NCBI GenBank assembly: GCA_910578335.1
Contig: CAJTPU010000037.1
Span: 1-13,490 of the forward strand
Length of the DNA stretch: 13,490 nt
Direction: 5' to 3'
Source of the DNA: an uncultured Lachnospiraceae bacterium
GTDB taxonomy: Bacteria; Bacillota; Clostridia; Lachnospirales; Lachnospiraceae
Below, one piece after another: positions 12,302-13,490 of this stretch. Each line of letters begins with the position of its first letter. Positions within the stretch are counted from its first letter, which is position 1. Both the position numbers and the translations under genes were made by a program. The notes beneath the pieces were generated by a model. That model was not told the DNA's origin and ran no database searches. It saw only the letters and a program-made list of their open reading frames with translations.

Positions 12302-12961
12302 ATGTCATTTATGGAAGGTATATTGAAACGGAATGTACCTGTCTGGGACAAGTGTATTGCCACCATGTTTGTGCAGGATATGAAGGACGGAAAACTGACC
12401 ACTGAAGATTTTAAGGAATACATAGTACAGGACAGTATCTACCTGAAAAATTATGCCCGTGTGTATGGCAAGGCAATATACCATGCGGAAACATTAAGGG
12501 AAATCCAGCTTTACTATTCTATCCTGAACTTTGTTACGGATACAGAGTCGGTGGTTCGGCTGAACTATCTGAGTCAGTTCGGTATGACGGATGATGACAT
12601 AGAATTTATTGATCCGTTGCCGGAAAACCAGAATTATATTGATTTCCTGTTTGAAACTGCGGAGCGTGGAAATGGGTGTGAGATACTCATGGCGGTACTC
12701 CCGTGTATGCTGAGTTACAGCTACATATTCCGTAAACTTGCAGATGAACCGGAAAGCCGGAAATCACAATATTGGGATTTCATTCATGATTATGCCGATG
12801 ACCAATATGCTGAAAGCTGCAAGGAATGGTGTGACTTTGCAGATAGGAAGTGTGGGAGCCTTTCTGAAGCTGACCAGAAAAAGCTGGGCAATATTTTTGG
12901 AAAGTCGGGCTATCTGGAACTTGATTTTTGGAATATGGCTTACAAGAGGAAAAGGGCATGA
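12302..12961 (+). CDS. tenA: TenA family thiaminase II / aminopyrimidine aminohydrolase
   Basis: This 219-residue enzyme hydrolyses 4-amino-5-aminomethyl-2-methylpyrimidine to HMP, salvaging the pyrimidine half of degraded thiamine, and can also cleave thiamine (EC 3.5.99.2). Key residues line up with Bacillus subtilis TenA numbering: Asp44 and Tyr47 (VQDSIYL), catalytic Cys135 and Tyr139 (LPCMLSY), and Glu206 (GYLELDFW) for Glu205. The length is normal for the family. ATG 12302 follows AAGGAGG (12287-12293). Two TPP riboswitches with terminators lie directly upstream, so expression should rise when TPP is low. The stop overlaps the thiN start by four bases. Confidence 0.95.
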   Translation: MSFMEGILKRNVPVWDKCIATMFVQDMKDGKLTTEDFKEYIVQDSIYLKNYARVYGKAIYHAETLREIQLYYSILNFVTDTESVVRLNYLSQFGMTDDDIEFIDPLPENQNYIDFLFETAERGNGCEILMAVLPCMLSYSYIFRKLADEPESRKSQYWDFIHDYADDQYAESCKEWCDFADRKCGSLSEADQKKLGNIFGKSGYLELDFWNMAYKRKRA

Positions 12962-13490
12962 AAGAGAGGATTTGTTATGTGGTAGGTGCTGGTGAAAATT
13001 TCGTGCTTGATTTTCGACCAGTCACGGGGGATTTTGTGATAGCTGCTGATGCAGGGCTACATTATCTGGAGGAGCAGGGTATCAGGGCAGACCTTGTGAT
13101 CGGGGATTTTGATAGTTTAAAATGCGTATCGGAACACCCGAATACCATAGTGTTAAGTGCAGAGAAGGACGATACGGATACACTTGCGGCTATCCGAGCG
13201 GGCATCAAGGCAGGATATACCAGTTTCCACATTTATTGCGGGACAGGCGGGCGCATAGACCACACGATGGCTAATTTACAGGTTCTTGCTTATCTATCCG
13301 CCAACAATATGCGTGGTTTCTTATTCGATAACGGCACTGTCATTACGGCAATTACCAATGGCAGCCTTTGTTTTGGGAAAATCCCATGCGGGTATGTATC
13401 CGTATTTTCCTGTTCCGAAAAAGCGGAGGGAGTAACCCTGTGCGGTTTGAAATATGAGTTAAATAATGCAACATTGACAAATACATTTCC
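12958..13490 (+). CDS. thiN: Thiamine pyrophosphokinase (3' end beyond window)
   Basis: About 177 residues of a protein normally around 210-215 long are present. It transfers pyrophosphate from ATP to thiamine, giving TPP (EC 2.7.6.2). Family motifs are clear: AADAGLHYL (29-37), VIGDFDSL (47-54), KDDTDTLAAI (70-79) and GGRIDHTMANLQ (97-108), which supply the acidic metal and ATP ligands. The start ATG overlaps the tenA stop (ATGA), showing tight coupling. TenA recovers pyrimidine and ThiN makes the active cofactor that the leader riboswitches sense, so the operon forms a feedback loop. The frame is intact to the window edge. Confidence 0.95.
   Translation, partial: MKERICYVVGAGENFVLDFRPVTGDFVIAADAGLHYLEEQGIRADLVIGDFDSLKCVSEHPNTIVLSAEKDDTDTLAAIRAGIKAGYTSFHIYCGTGGRIDHTMANLQVLAYLSANNMRGFLFDNGTVITAITNGSLCFGKIPCGYVSVFSCSEKAEGVTLCGLKYELNNATLTNTF

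Overview
The window looks like a chromosomal segment of a gut Clostridia, most likely a Lachnospiraceae species. This is inferred from the gene families: pyruvate,phosphate dikinase, LytTR plus DUF3021 pairs, TenA and thiamine pyrophosphokinase behind TPP riboswitches. Strong AGGAGG ribosome sites, several TTG starts and G+C near 45-55% in the core genes fit the same group. No sequence search was run. Every gene I accept lies on the plus strand.

Layout. Positions 1-862 hold two short XRE/Cro-type repressor genes that are recent-looking paralogues, each closed by a hairpin terminator. Positions 905-3689 are a compact four-gene operon: an ABC ATPase, an ABC-2 permease, a LytTR DNA-binding regulator and a four-helix DUF3021 membrane protein. 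It reads as an efflux transporter with its own regulator and membrane partner. Positions 3803-6662 are ppdK with a sigma-A promoter and a terminator.

Positions 6568-9868 are the accessory part. Two arrays of a modular repeat with a period of about 20 bp, with units in both orientations, flank an AT-rich three-gene cassette (7119-9414). The cassette encodes a PD-(D/E)XK Mrr-like nuclease, a membrane-anchored protein I do not recognise, and a two-zinc-site protein ending in a SEC-C motif. It is a candidate uncharacterised defence or nuclease island. The 5' end of the nuclease gene is damaged or unusually controlled: the coding frame appears to extend upstream of the first usable ATG but is interrupted.

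Positions 9996-11845 are a scarred region. It holds a truncated flavoprotein gene joined out of frame to the tail of another gene, a second and diverged LytTR plus DUF3021 pair with an extra small membrane protein, and a fragment of an unrelated (DEPTGNLD-type) ABC ATPase.

Positions 11945-13490 are a thiamine salvage operon: a near-consensus promoter, two TPP riboswitches in series each followed by its own intrinsic terminator, then tenA and thiN overlapping by four bases. ThiN runs off the window edge.

Taken together, a conserved metabolic backbone (ppdK, tenA-thiN) is interrupted by horizontally acquired or decaying modules. The most unusual parts are the repeat-flanked nuclease cassette and the double riboswitch leader.
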